This document shows positions 9,122 to 20,060 of a stretch of DNA of 64,000 nucleotides, in pieces. The translations under genes were made by a program, and so were the position numbers. The stretch spans positions 205,498 through 269,497 of the forward strand of contig CAUYUJ010015718.1 of assembly GCA_963575745.1 (NCBI GenBank). Direction: 5' to 3'. Position 1 is the first letter of the stretch; each line of letters starts with the position of its first letter. A model generated the notes under the pieces. It worked only from the letters and a program-made list of their open reading frames with translations. It did no database searches and was not told where the DNA came from. The stretch is from Prorocentrum cordatum. Lineage: Eukaryota; Sar; Dinophyceae; Prorocentrales; Prorocentraceae.

Positions 9122-9196
9122 TTGTTGGTTGACCGGTTGGTTGGCTGGTGGCTGGTCGGTCGGTAGGCACGTAGCTTGGTTGGTTGGTTGGTTGGG
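9122..9196. repeat. GGTT tetranucleotide tract
   Basis: Degenerate TTGG units, purer towards 9175-9196. Confidence 0.85.
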
Positions 9197-9600
9197 CGGC
9201 TGCCACGTGGCAGCGCCAGTCTACTCGTTACGTGGCAGCGCCGCGGGGGCCAGAAAGCATACAGTTCCACTCTACTCGCCACGTGGCACCGCTTGGCGGG
9301 ATCTGACAACATGCTATTCCATTCGTCTCGTGACAACGCCGCGGGGGCCAACAACAATTACGAAACCACTCCACGCGTCACATGCCAACGCCGTGGGGCG
9401 CGAGAAAACATCATTCCATCCATTCTACTCGTCACGTGGCAGCACCAAGGGGCCGGAAACCAAACAACTATTCCATTCTTTTCGTCACGTGGCAACGTTG
9501 CGGGGGCCGACAACAAAATACGATGCCATTCCGCTCGCCACATGGCAACGATTGGAGGCGCGAAGAAACAATATTCAGTTATAGTCGTCACGCGGCGATC
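9197..9600. repeat. Degenerate 55-70-bp tandem array carrying CACGTG palindromes
   Basis: About seven diverged units share a core of CGTCACGTGGCAACGCCGCG followed by GGGGCC, an AACAA-rich stretch and ATTCCATTC. Clear CACGTG hexamers occur near 9203, 9282, 9435 and 9486; other units carry one-base variants. A related single unit is at 11255-11300. Confidence 0.75.
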
Positions 9601-9734
9601 GAAATTATCCCGGCAAAGCAACCTAACAGCGATGTGTAGGAGCATATCTGGAAGCATTACCCTTAAGGTTTCAGATGAGAATCCAGTTGTAGAATTCTGT
9701 TGTTCTCGCAGTCGTAGTCAAATTCGCGATGACA

Positions 9735-10350
9735 GTCGCAATGGCAACGGCAGTCGCAGTCACAGCCTCAGCCTCAGCCTGCCTCAGCCTCAGCCTCAGC
9801 CTGCTTCAGCCTCAGCCTCAGTCTGCCTTCAGCCTCGGCCTCAGCCTCAGCCTGCCTCAGCCTCAGCCTGCCTCAGCCTCAGCCTCAGCCTCAGCCTGCC
9901 TCAGCATCAGCCTGCCTCAGCCTCAGCCTCAGCCTGCCTCAGCCTCAGCCTCAGCCTGCTTCAGCCTCAGCCTCAGTCTGCCTTCAGCCTCGGCCTCAGC
10001 CTCAGCCTCAGCCTCAGCCTCAGCCTCAGCCTCAGCCTCCTCAGCCTGCCTCAGCATCAGCCTGCCTCAGCCTCAGCCTCAGCCTGCCTCAGCCTCAGCC
10101 TCAGCCTGCTTCAGCCTCAGCCTCAGTCTGCCTTCAGCCTCGGCCTCAGCCTCAGCCTGCCTCAGCCTCAGCCTGCATCAGCCTCAGCCTCAGCCTCAGC
10201 CTGCCTCAGCATCAGCCTCAGCCTCAGCCTGCCTCCTCAGCCTCAGCCTCAGCCTGCTTCAGCCTCAGCCTCAGTCTGCCTTCAGCCTCGGCCTCAGCCT
10301 CAGCCTGCCTCAGCCTCAGCCTGCCTCAGCCTCAGCCTCAGCCTGCCTCA
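9735..10350. repeat. CAGCCT hexanucleotide minisatellite with higher-order structure
   Basis: CAGCCT units are interrupted by GCCT, GCTT and GTCTGCCTT variants. A block containing CAGTCTGCCTTCAGCCTCGG recurs four times, showing higher-order repetition. The long Ser/Leu/Pro/Gln ORFs across it are products of the repeat. Confidence 0.9.
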
Positions 10351-10351
10351 G

Positions 10352-10715
10352 CATTCAAAATGTGGCCCGGGCATGGAGTTCTGGGAACTCGAAGAACACG
10401 AAGTGGCGTACAGTTGGCTCTGGGCATTCAAAATCATGCCCAGGAATGGAGTTCTGGGAGCTCGAAGACCACGAAGAGGCCTACAGTTGGCTCCGGGCAT
10501 TTAAAATCATGCCCAGGAATGGAGTTCTGGGAACTCGAAGACCACGAAGTGGCCTACAGTTGGCTCCGGGCATTCAAAATCATGCCCAGGAATGGAGTTC
10601 TGGAACTCGAAGAACACGAAGTGGCGTACAGTTGGCTCTGGGCATTCAAAATCATGCCCAGGAATGGAGTTCTGGGAACTCGAAGACCACGAAGTGCGTT
10701 ACTGTTTGCTAAAAA
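10352..10715. repeat. 73-bp tandem repeat, nearly five copies
   Basis: Units start CATTCAAAATCATGCCCAGG at 10352, 10425, 10498, 10571 and 10643, giving periods of 73, 73, 73 and 72. The last copy is incomplete. Each unit includes GGAGTTCTGGGAACTCGAAG. An unrelated array at 50775-51395 has the same 73-bp period. Confidence 0.92.
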
Positions 10716-11534
10716 AGGAGTCTCCGGATTCCCCTGGATCCCGTCCGGATCCCGCCCAGACCCCCGTGGGGAGTCAAGATGCTCTCTTTTGACACCACTA
10801 GAAACCTATCAGTCTTCGCTGTTAGGTAAAGAACATTGTGCCACGACGATGACTAGTATGACGACGAGAACGACGACGACGACGACCATGTCGACTACGA
10901 TGACGAGGGCCAGGGAGGCGAACAACAATTCTATCCAGTTCTCTTCGTCCTTCCTCCCCCCCCTCTCCCTCCTCCCTCCTCCCTCCTTCCTCCTTCCCCC
11001 TTCCTACCTCCTCCCCCTCCCCTTTTCCCAACTCCTGACCTCCTCACTCCTCCTTCCTCCCCTTCTCCATACCTTCCTCTCTTCTGCTCCCTCCTGTCCT
11101 CCCGCTCGCCCGCAATTTCTGGCAATGCAATGTACTACAAACGTAATGCAAATGCAACGCAGTGCAAAGCAATTCAACGCAACAGGTCCCAATCCAATCC
11201 AATCCAATCCAATCCAATGCAATGCAAGGCAACGCAATGCAATGCAACGCGTCACGTGGCAGCGCCGTGGGAGCCGAGCAGAAACACGATGCCACGACGA
11301 CCACGATGATAAGGGCCAGAGAGGTGAACAAAACTACTATCCTATCCTCCTCCTCGTCATTCTCCCTCCCTCCTCCTCCCTCCTCCCTTGATCCTCCCTC
11401 CTCCCTCCCCCTTCCTCCCTCGTCCCCTCCCCTCTTCCCTCTTCCCCCCTCACTGTAATGTACTACTCCTCGCTCCTCCCCCTCCCCCCCTCCTCCTCCT
11501 CGTCCTCCCTCCTCCTCTGGCGCGGCATTTCGGA
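10716..11534. other. Composite of simple repeats, no gene
   Basis: It contains an ACG/ATG-rich tract (10845-10910), polypyrimidine (10938-11110), an AATGCAA-type tail, five or six CCAAT units (11188-11220), one CACGTGGCAGCGCC unit (11255-11300), and a second polypyrimidine tract (11341-11520). The order repeats parts of 8885-9600. Confidence 0.75.
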
Positions 11535-11723
11535 ACCCAGAATTGTAAGGATGTTTCAAGCGAGATGCGCCCGACCACCTCGCGCACATTTTCTGAAAAC
11601 TTTGAGTTGCGAGGATGTTTCAGGCGAAACGAGCTGGACCACCTCGCGCACATCTTCAAGGAACCTGGAGTTGCGAGGACATTTCAGGCGAATTCGGAGC
11701 TCCGGAGTTGCGAGGATGTCTGA
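11535..11723. repeat. About 65-bp degenerate tandem repeat
   Basis: About 3.5 units share GAGTTGCGAGGATGTTTCAG, and a CACCTCGCGCACAT segment occurs in the first two units. The next segment begins with a LINE RT frame, so the repeat marks the truncation side. Confidence 0.7.
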
Positions 11724-13313
11724 AGTGAACCTCCTGGCCCTCTCCTTCTACGCCTCGAGCCACTTACGTTTCTTCACCTGGACGACGGCTTCCTGGCTGG
11801 CCCCGCGGACTCCGTGGCACAAACGCTGGCTCTACTACAAGCCCCGTGCCTGGAGCGCGGTTTGGAGTTGAACCTTGGCAGGTGCGAGCCTGTTGCCCCG
11901 TTTGGACGTGCCCCCCGCAGTCCTCGGCGGACTTTTCCCCGCCCCTTGCTAACGGAGGCTGAGACCGGAGTTCGCCGTGTCGCCTTGCTGGGTAGGTTCA
12001 AGCTGCTGGGCGCGCCCATCGGCGACCAGGCCTACTGCGAGGTTTTCACAAAGATGAGAGCAGACAAGGCCAAACCCACCCTGGCGGCACTCGCAGACCT
12101 TTATCCGCAGGTCATCCTTCTGCTGCCACGCTATTGCGCGAGCTTCAGCAAACTCGTGTACAGCGCCCGCACGGCCCCGCAAGCCCTGCAGTCGGAGGCA
12201 GGCACTCAGCAGCTACGCCTTGTGCCAGCGTCGCGCGCTCACCGACCTCCTGGCGGCGGACCTGACACACGTGCAGTGGCGCCAGGAGGCCCGCGGACTG
12301 GCTTTTGCAGTCTTAGGCTAGCGGCGCTTGGAGGCCCACGCGCTTGGCGCCTACTTGGCGAGCCTGGCTGCGACCCGAGACCTCTGCGAAGCACTGCGCC
12401 CGGTCTGCGGGCGGGCGCCGGGGGGCGCGAGCACGAGGGCCGCGCAGTCGCTCCTCGCCTACAACGCCCGACTGCCAGGGGCGAGCGGAGCGCGCCCAAA
12501 AACCTTCAAGGGCGCCACCTGCTTTGGGCGAACACGACTGCAAGGCCTCCTGCGCTGGTTTGAGCGAGTCAGACCTAGCGGAAATCTAGTCCGAACAGCT
12601 CCTTGGCGCAGGCGGCTTCCTGGAGGCCCCGCCGAACGAGAACCTCGGGTTGTTTTTCGAACTTGAGGAGTTCGTGACCGAGGTCACGTGCCAGCCCCTA
12701 GTGCCGGTCTACGAGTCCGAGCACTGTTGCTTGTGCTGCGACGGCGTGCGCGACGGCGCGGGCTCCGCTCGGGTCTTTGCGCAGGCGCTGGGGGCCAGCG
12801 CTTCTGCGACGCGATGCCGCCCGCAACCTGGTTTGTTGCTTCGCTTCTTCGGCTGGCTACAACCTGGGGCTGGGGCGCTCTGGGCGCTTGCCGCCCCGGC
12901 CCGACGACGCCCCGGTCAACGGGCGTCGCCCTGCGGGCGTGTGCGTGCCATCTTGGTTCCGACGGACACTTGCTGCTCTCGGCTTTGCGACACATTCGCC
13001 GCGTCGGCAAGCTGCTCTCGGCGTGGCCCGGCTCGGCTTAGGGCGCGCGGCCCAGGCGTGCGAGGCGACCGAGCGCGCGCACTTGGGTGCCGAGGCCCAG
13101 TGCAGGCGGCAGGGGATAATGTTCGCCCCCCTGGTTTTGGGACCGCTGGGCGCATGGGGCCCCGCGGATGCGGGCGCCCTCCGCCGCCCGGCTCGGTCCA
13201 GCGACGGGCGCCTCGGAGAAGAGGCGGGCGCCGAGGCGGCTCGCCTCTTCCAGCAGCTCTCTGTGGCCAATCGCAGGGCCACGGCGCGGGCCGTGCTGCG
13301 CAGGCGCGCATAG
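11724..13313 (+). pseudogene. 5'-truncated LINE: RT motif C to C-terminal domain
   Basis: The first frame reads FLHLDDGFLAG, an RT motif C with two Asp, then GLELNLGRCEPV, FKLLGAPIGDQAYC, and LLPRYCASFSKLVYSARTAP, the thumb region of a dinoflagellate-type LINE. Frameshifts near 12190 and 12330 lead to AYLASLAATRDLCEAL. A Cys-rich stretch (ESEHCCLCCDG) and DAARNLVC follow, then a C-terminal domain with VNGRRPAGVCVPSW and SVANRRATARAVLRRR ending at 13313. Upstream ORF1, endonuclease and RT motifs A-B are missing, as expected for target-primed 5' truncation. At least three frameshifts make it non-functional. Confidence 0.72.
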
Positions 13314-14224
13314 CCCCCCGCCTGTGGGGGCGCGCTGTCCGCCGCTCTCAACCTGCTGACGGCTCCGGGCGACGACTGCGCCTGACCTTCCTCGTCCCCC
13401 TTCTCCGTTTTTCCGTCTCCCGCCTCTTCCGTCCTGCCGTCCTTCCCGCGTCTTCCCAGAGATTCGGAGTCGTGATATTTTGCGGCGCGGCGCCCTGTCC
13501 GAGGTGCCTTGGCGGGGCGGCGCCCCCCGTCAGGGCCCCGCAGAAAAAATAACCTCCGACGGGCGCCGCGCCCGGGCCGGGGTTTTCGTCAGCTGCCCCT
13601 CCTGCCCGGCCATATTTTTCCGACGAGTGCCCTTCCCTCCCTTTTCCCCCTTCCTTTGTTTTTTTTCTCCCGCTCCTTGCCTCCCCAGGCAGGCGCGCGC
13701 GCCTGGCGGTGGGGTCGGTGGCTCAGGTCCCACCGCCTCCCGCTTCCTCTCCCCTTTTCTTCCCCCGCTCTTCCCTTCTGGGGTGTCCTCCATGATCGTC
13801 GGGCGTCCATGCCCGCGCTCGGCGTTTCAACCCCCTTTCCCCCTGGCTTTTGGCCCGGCGGTCTGGACGGGCGGTGCGCAGCCTTTCGGGTGCAGTGCCC
13901 AGGGCGGCTCGTAGCCATCTGTGCTTCCCGGGTTTGGCGCGCCCCGCGGTTCCCAGGTTTGCGGTTTGGGTTCCGTGGGTCGCGTTTTTTTGTTCTGGGG
14001 TTCGCGCTCTCGTTTCCCTGGTTGAGTTCGTGTCCTAGGGTCGGCGTCCCCCGGGGCCGTGGCCCCCGCCGGATCGACCCCCCCGCGGTGCCCAAGTGCC
14101 GCGTTTTTTGGGTGTCGCGACAGACACATGATTAGATATATCGAAAACAAGTATTGAGCAGCCCATGAACAAAAGTTTGCCTGGCGTGTGCGTCGCATTC
14201 GGAGGAACCCCCTTTTATAGGGCC
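13314..14224. other. GC- and pyrimidine-rich stretch after the LINE, no gene
   Basis: Probably LINE 3' UTR for the first few hundred bases, then C/T-rich sequence (13400-13780). I see no protein motif. The ORFs have shadow-like Arg/Pro/Gly composition. Confidence 0.5.
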
Positions 14225-15055
14225 GCGAAACGTGCGTGGGGCGTGCGAAAGCAGCCGCTGGGGTTGTCAGTGGGATTCCCCATGGAGCCACGAAACGCGT
14301 GAGAGGTGTGCCGAAATAGGTGCGGTGGGCGCATGCGAACAGAGCCATTGGGGCAGTCGGTGGGGTTCGCTATGGTGCCGCGAAGCATGTAAAGGGTGCT
14401 CCGAAATTGGCGCGGTGGGCGCATACGAACTCAGCCACTGTGCGAGGTGTGCTGGAATCGGCGTGCGCGACGCATGCGGTCGGTGGCGCTCCCCATGGAG
14501 CCACGGAGCGTTTTAGGGGTGTCCCAAATTGGGTTGGCACGGGCGCTTTCGGTGGAACTCCCTCTGTGGCCGCGAAGCGTGTGAGGAGCGTGCTACAGTG
14601 GGCGTGGGTGACGCAAGCGGGCGGTGGCGCTTGGGCTTTCGGCGGGGCTTCCTGTGGGGCCACGAAGCGTGTGAGGGGTGTGCCAAAATTTGTGTGGGGG
14701 ACGCATGCAGGCGGTGGCGCTGGGGCATTCGGTGGGGTTTCGCTTGGGTCCACGAAACGTGTGAGGGGTGTGCCGACGTAGGTGTGCGTGACGCACGCCG
14801 GCGGTGGCGCCGGGGCTTTCGGTGGAGCTCCTTATGGGGAGGCCACGAATCGTGTGAGGGGTGTGCCACATTGGGTGTGGGGGGCGCGTGCGGGCGGTGG
14901 CACTGGGGTCTTCGGTGGAGTTCCCCATAGGGCCACGAAGCGTGTGAGGGGTACGCCAAATTGGGTGTGGGGGGCGCATGCGGGCGGTGGCACTGGGGCC
15001 TTCGGTGGAACTCCCAATGGGGTCACGAAGTGTGTGAGCGGTGTGGCAAATTTGA
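14225..15055. repeat. About 90-bp satellite, roughly ten copies
   Basis: The core ACGAAGCGTGTGAGGGGTG recurs at about 14662, 14752, 14845, 14935 and 15025 (periods 90, 93, 90, 90), with more diverged copies back to 14229. Units also share GGTGGCGCTGGGGCTTTCGG. Copies are most alike at the right, which suggests recent turnover there. Confidence 0.9.
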
Positions 15056-15170
15056 CATGGAATTCATCCGGTTTAATTCGCCCTGTTTGCATTCATCCCG
15101 TTTTATTCGCCCGGTTTCAATTCGCCAAGATTTGATTCGCTCTATTTGAATTCGTCTGGTTGCAAGTCTG
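15056..15170. repeat. ATTCATCCGGTTT-type short tandem motif, first cluster
   Basis: Six or seven degenerate 15-17-bp units of the ATTC(A/G)(T/C)CCGGTTT kind. The same family forms a larger cluster at 16620-16930. Confidence 0.8.
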
Positions 15171-16129
15171 GGCGATGACGCTCGCGATCGCCCCCGCCTC
15201 CCCCCGGCCACATCGCGCTGTTTTCCCCGCGCGTCTCAAGGAATCTCGCAGGGTTTCCAGAGAATCTCAAGGTTCAAGGGTTTTCCAGGAATTCGTCGTC
15301 GTCGCCGTTGTCCGCGACAGGGAGGCCTAAAAAGCGAAAACAAAGTCACGAAAACCTCGTTCCTCGAGCCTCGGACTTCGCTCTTCGGAGGGGGGGTGGA
15401 AGAGCTCGCCCGCGCTGCAGAGGCGAAACACGTCAGTCGACGCCGCCGCCGCCGCCGCCGCCCCGGGAGGACTGCCAGTGGCAGTGCGCCGCCCTCATGG
15501 GTCCGGGCCAACCCAGCGCGGCTCTGCGCAGATTTTTCTCCTTGCCATCCTGCGTCATCTGCGGGTGCGCCACTTATTTGTTTCGCCTTGGGTGTGTGGT
15601 ATTACTGTTCTAGTTAAGCTTGAGATGGCGATCTGTTCGCGTCAGAGATGAAGCGACTGCGGCATGCAGCATGCAGTTCTCCAGGGCATCGGCATATCCA
15701 GCTGCCCGTGCCAGCGCAGCGTTGAAATGCGTGCAGGGCAGTTCCGCCGAGTTCGCTGGACAGGCTTGGTGGAACCATCCTGGGCCTGTTTGGGAAGAGC
15801 CAAATTGGCTTGAGTCAAATTTGCCACAGATCGTTTGCCCTCTTCCTCGCTCGCCCTCCCTGTTCTTACTGCTCGTGCTTTTGCTGCTGATCCTTCTTTT
15901 CCCCCTCAATCCCCTCTTCCTCCTTTCCTCTGCTCCCTCCCCCTTTTCCTCACCTTCCTCCTCCCGAGGGCCCGAGGGCTTCAAAAAGGCCCTGGGGGGC
16001 CGAAACCCGCCGCGCCGTGATCGCCCCCCCCCCCCCCCCGATCACGCCCGTTATCGCGGATAGTACAAACAAGTAATATCTAATTCGCCCGTTGAGATTC
16101 ACGTGGCTTTGATTCGCCTTATTTTCCCA
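15171..16129. other. No gene recognised
   Basis: It contains a short CCG tract (15440-15462), a C/T-rich tract (15840-15960) and a 14-base C homopolymer near 16026. ORFs do not resemble any family I know. Confidence 0.45.
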
Positions 16130-16600
16130 ACCAGAGCTTGCCTCTGAAGGGGTCCTAGCGGATTCATGTGGTCAGGGTAGCTGTGGCGCCTATTTCGGCG
16201 GCGCGCCCGGGTGCCCGGATGCCCGGTGGCCCTATAGCCCGATAGTTTTATAGCTTTAAAGCCCTATAGCCCTATAACCCTATAGCCCTATTGCCTTATA
16301 GCGCTTAGAGCCCTACAGGGCAGTGGGGCAAAAGGGCAAAATGGCCATTAAGGCTATAGCCCTATAGCACTATAGCCTTATAGCCCTATAACCCCATAGC
16401 CCTACAACCCTATAACCCCATTGCCCTATGGCCCAATCGCCCTATAGCCCTATAGGCCTTATAACCCTATAACCCTATAGCCCTGTAGCCCTATAGCAAT
16501 ATAGCTCTTTATGCCTATAGCCCAATCTACCTATAGCCTTATAGACCTATAGCCCTATAGCCCCCCAGACCTATAGCCTTCAACAGGTTCTGATTTGTTT
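16130..16600. repeat. Dispersed cassette with (TGCCCGG) and (CCCTATAG)n, copy 1
   Basis: It begins with AGAGCTTGCCTCTGAAGGGG and CCTAGCGGATTC, passes through GCCCGGGTGCCCGGATGCCC, and then carries about 360 bp of degenerate CCCTATAG units. It ends with CTGATTTGTTTTTTCTC. The same order of parts is at 47548-47880. This is a mobile or duplicated unit with variable internal arrays. Confidence 0.8.
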
Positions 16601-16619
16601 TTTCTCAGGCATCACTAGA

Positions 16620-16930
16620 CTCATTTGATTTTAATTCGCCCGTTGCAATTCATCCGGCTTTAATCCATCCGGTTTAAAATCATCCAGTTGAAATTTGCCC
16701 GTTTGAATTCATCTGGTTTTAATTTACGAGTCATTTGTTTTTTTTGTCGTCCAGTTGAAATTCGTGCTGTTTTAGTTCGCCTGGTTTTGATGTATCCTAT
16801 TTCATGTGTCTGTTTACAGAATCTGGTTTTCATTCATCCGGTTTAAGTTCATCCGTTTCTAATTCGCCCGGTTTAAATTCATCGGGTTTTGATTTGTTCG
16901 ATTTACATTCCCCCTGTTTTCTTTCGCCCC
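16620..16930. repeat. ATTCATCCGGTTT-type short tandem array, second cluster
   Basis: About 18 degenerate units of 15-17 bp. It stops near 16925, where an array of opposite-looking orientation starts. Confidence 0.82.
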
Positions 16931-16939
16931 CAGCTTCCG

Positions 16940-17160
16940 AGAATCGCGATGAGCAAGAGCGGGCGAAACCGAGGCGGACGAAACAGAAGCGGGCGAGAAG
17001 AAAGCGGACGAAACAAAAGCGGACGAAAGAAAGGTGGGTGAAACAGAAGACGGAGGAAACAACAGCGGACGAAACAAAGGCGGACGAAGCAATAGCGAGC
17101 GAAAAAAAGCGAAACAGAAGCGGACGAAACAAACGCGGACGAAGCAAACTTCCGCCCCCC
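16940..17160. repeat. GCGGACGAAACA tandem array, opposed to the preceding one
   Basis: About 14 units of 15-16 bp. The reverse complement (TGTTTCGTCCGC) resembles the TTCATCCGGTTT unit next door, so the two arrays look like the same family in opposite orientations. Confidence 0.72.
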
Positions 17161-17344
17161 AAGAGAGCATCCAGACGGCCCAAGATGCCTCAAGACGGCC
17201 TAAGAGGCCTCCGAGGCAGCCCGAGAAGGCTCCAGGGGCGCCCCAAGAGGGGCCCCAGAGGAGGTGGGCTCCCCCCCGCCCCTCTCGGAGCTTCCACAAT
17301 CCCCCTGCCCCCCCCCCCCCACCCCTCGCGAAGCTCCGACCGCT

Positions 17345-17455
17345 GTCCCGCGATGGGTTCAGATCCCAACCGGTCGCGTGAGATCCCAACTGGACGGTTC
17401 AGATCCCAACCGTCTAAAACACCAGGCACGGTCGGATCCCAACCGAGGAGGAAGC
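17345..17455. repeat. Left inverted-repeat arm around the AGT tract
   Basis: Three GATCCCAACCG-type motifs with spacers (CGCGTGAGATCCCAACTGG, then ACGGTTCAGATCCCAACCGT). The inverted counterpart is at 19178-19265, and one extra inverted motif is at 17551-17567. Confidence 0.78.
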
Positions 17456-17585
17456 GAATAAAGAAAACATATTGAAATGTTACCATACTTGTTCATTGCT
17501 ATCTAAGCTTGCGATGGACACCTTACAGGAGCAGATTTACGCCTGAGTTATTGCGGTTGGGATCTCGCGCGTCTTTTGCTGGATC

Positions 17586-18990
<1,405 letters not shown>

Positions 18991-19177
18991 AGTATTAGTA
19001 TTACTATTAGCATCAGTAGTCGTAGTAATACGAACAATAGGTCGTACTAGCAACAGTAGTAGTAAACGTACCGACTCACAGCGCCCTCATAGCAAAAGTA
19101 GTAGTCAACGTGCCAATTCACAGCGCCGAGGCTCTCAGAACCTTGCAGAATCTCTCGGAGCTTTTCAGAGGCTCCAA

Positions 19178-19265
19178 TGTGGTTGGGATCTCACCCGTCC
19201 CACGTGTCCTTGACGGTTGGGATCTGAACCGTCCGGTTGGGATCTCACGCGGCCGGGATCTGGAC
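19178..19265. repeat. Right inverted-repeat arm around the AGT tract
   Basis: Contains GGTTGGGATCTCACCCGTCC, GACGGTTGGGATCTGAACCG and GGTTGGGATCTCACGCGGCC. Read in reverse complement it follows the left arm motif by motif. Confidence 0.78.
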
Positions 19266-20060
19266 CTTTCTCCCGCTGTCCCCTTCCCGCCCCCTCGCCC
19301 AGCCGCGACCCGACCGAGCTCTGAAGCGGTCGTCTCGCTGGTGATATTGCGCGCCCCTCACGCGGATTCGCGCCTGGCGCCGTACATTTTCCCCAGGCGC
19401 AAAATAGAAAAATCTCAACCCGTATTTTAAATTCTTTCGAGCGGAAACTGATATGAAATTGTGCCGTCGCCCTCCAGACATGACATGCCCGCTCCCCAAG
19501 AAAACCCGCGCTGTCGTGGGCCCCGCGACGTTGGCCGCCCGGGCCGCGCCCGACTGCCCCCCGACGCCCCCCCGCCCGAGAAGCGGCCGCCAAAGTCATC
19601 CAACAAGTCGCACGGCCTTTCTGACTGCACCGCGCTTTCGGACGCGCTCAATCTCCGTGGGGGCCCGCGCCCGTGTCGGCCCCGCGGCGCCAGCCGACCG
19701 GAGGGCGCCTGGCGCCCCCCGCCCGGGTCGTGTTGCAGGAAAGCGGCCGTCGACGTGGACCCCCTCCCCCTTCGCTTCCCCCACCCCCGGGCGCGCTGTC
19801 CGGTCGACGGCAAAAAGGAAGGAAGTGCGACCGCCGGCCCGACCGCAGGCGCGACCAACCGTCAGCGCGACCACCGCTGCGACCACGAGCACAACCGCCA
19901 GCGCGACCACCCGCGCGACCGCCCACCAGCACCATCACCAGCGCGACCGCCACCGTGACTAGCAGCGCGGCCACCGGCGCATCCGATGGCGCGATGTCCA
20001 ACGCGAGCGCCAGCGCGACCGCGAGCACGACCATCAACCCGATTGCCTTCCGTGATCAAT
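19266..20060. repeat. GC-rich stretch ending in a GCGCGACC repeat
   Basis: 19840-20040 holds about 15 degenerate GCGCGACCnnn units of 9-12 bp. The rest is GC-rich without a recognisable protein. Confidence 0.65.

Noticed and set aside
9176-10712. 442-aa and 327-aa ORFs
   Set aside because: They run through the CAGCCT and 73-bp repeats; openness comes from repeat units without stops.
16230-16590. Telomere-like repeat
   Set aside because: The unit CCCTATAG differs from the plant-type CCCTAAA, and it occurs as an internal cassette in two places.
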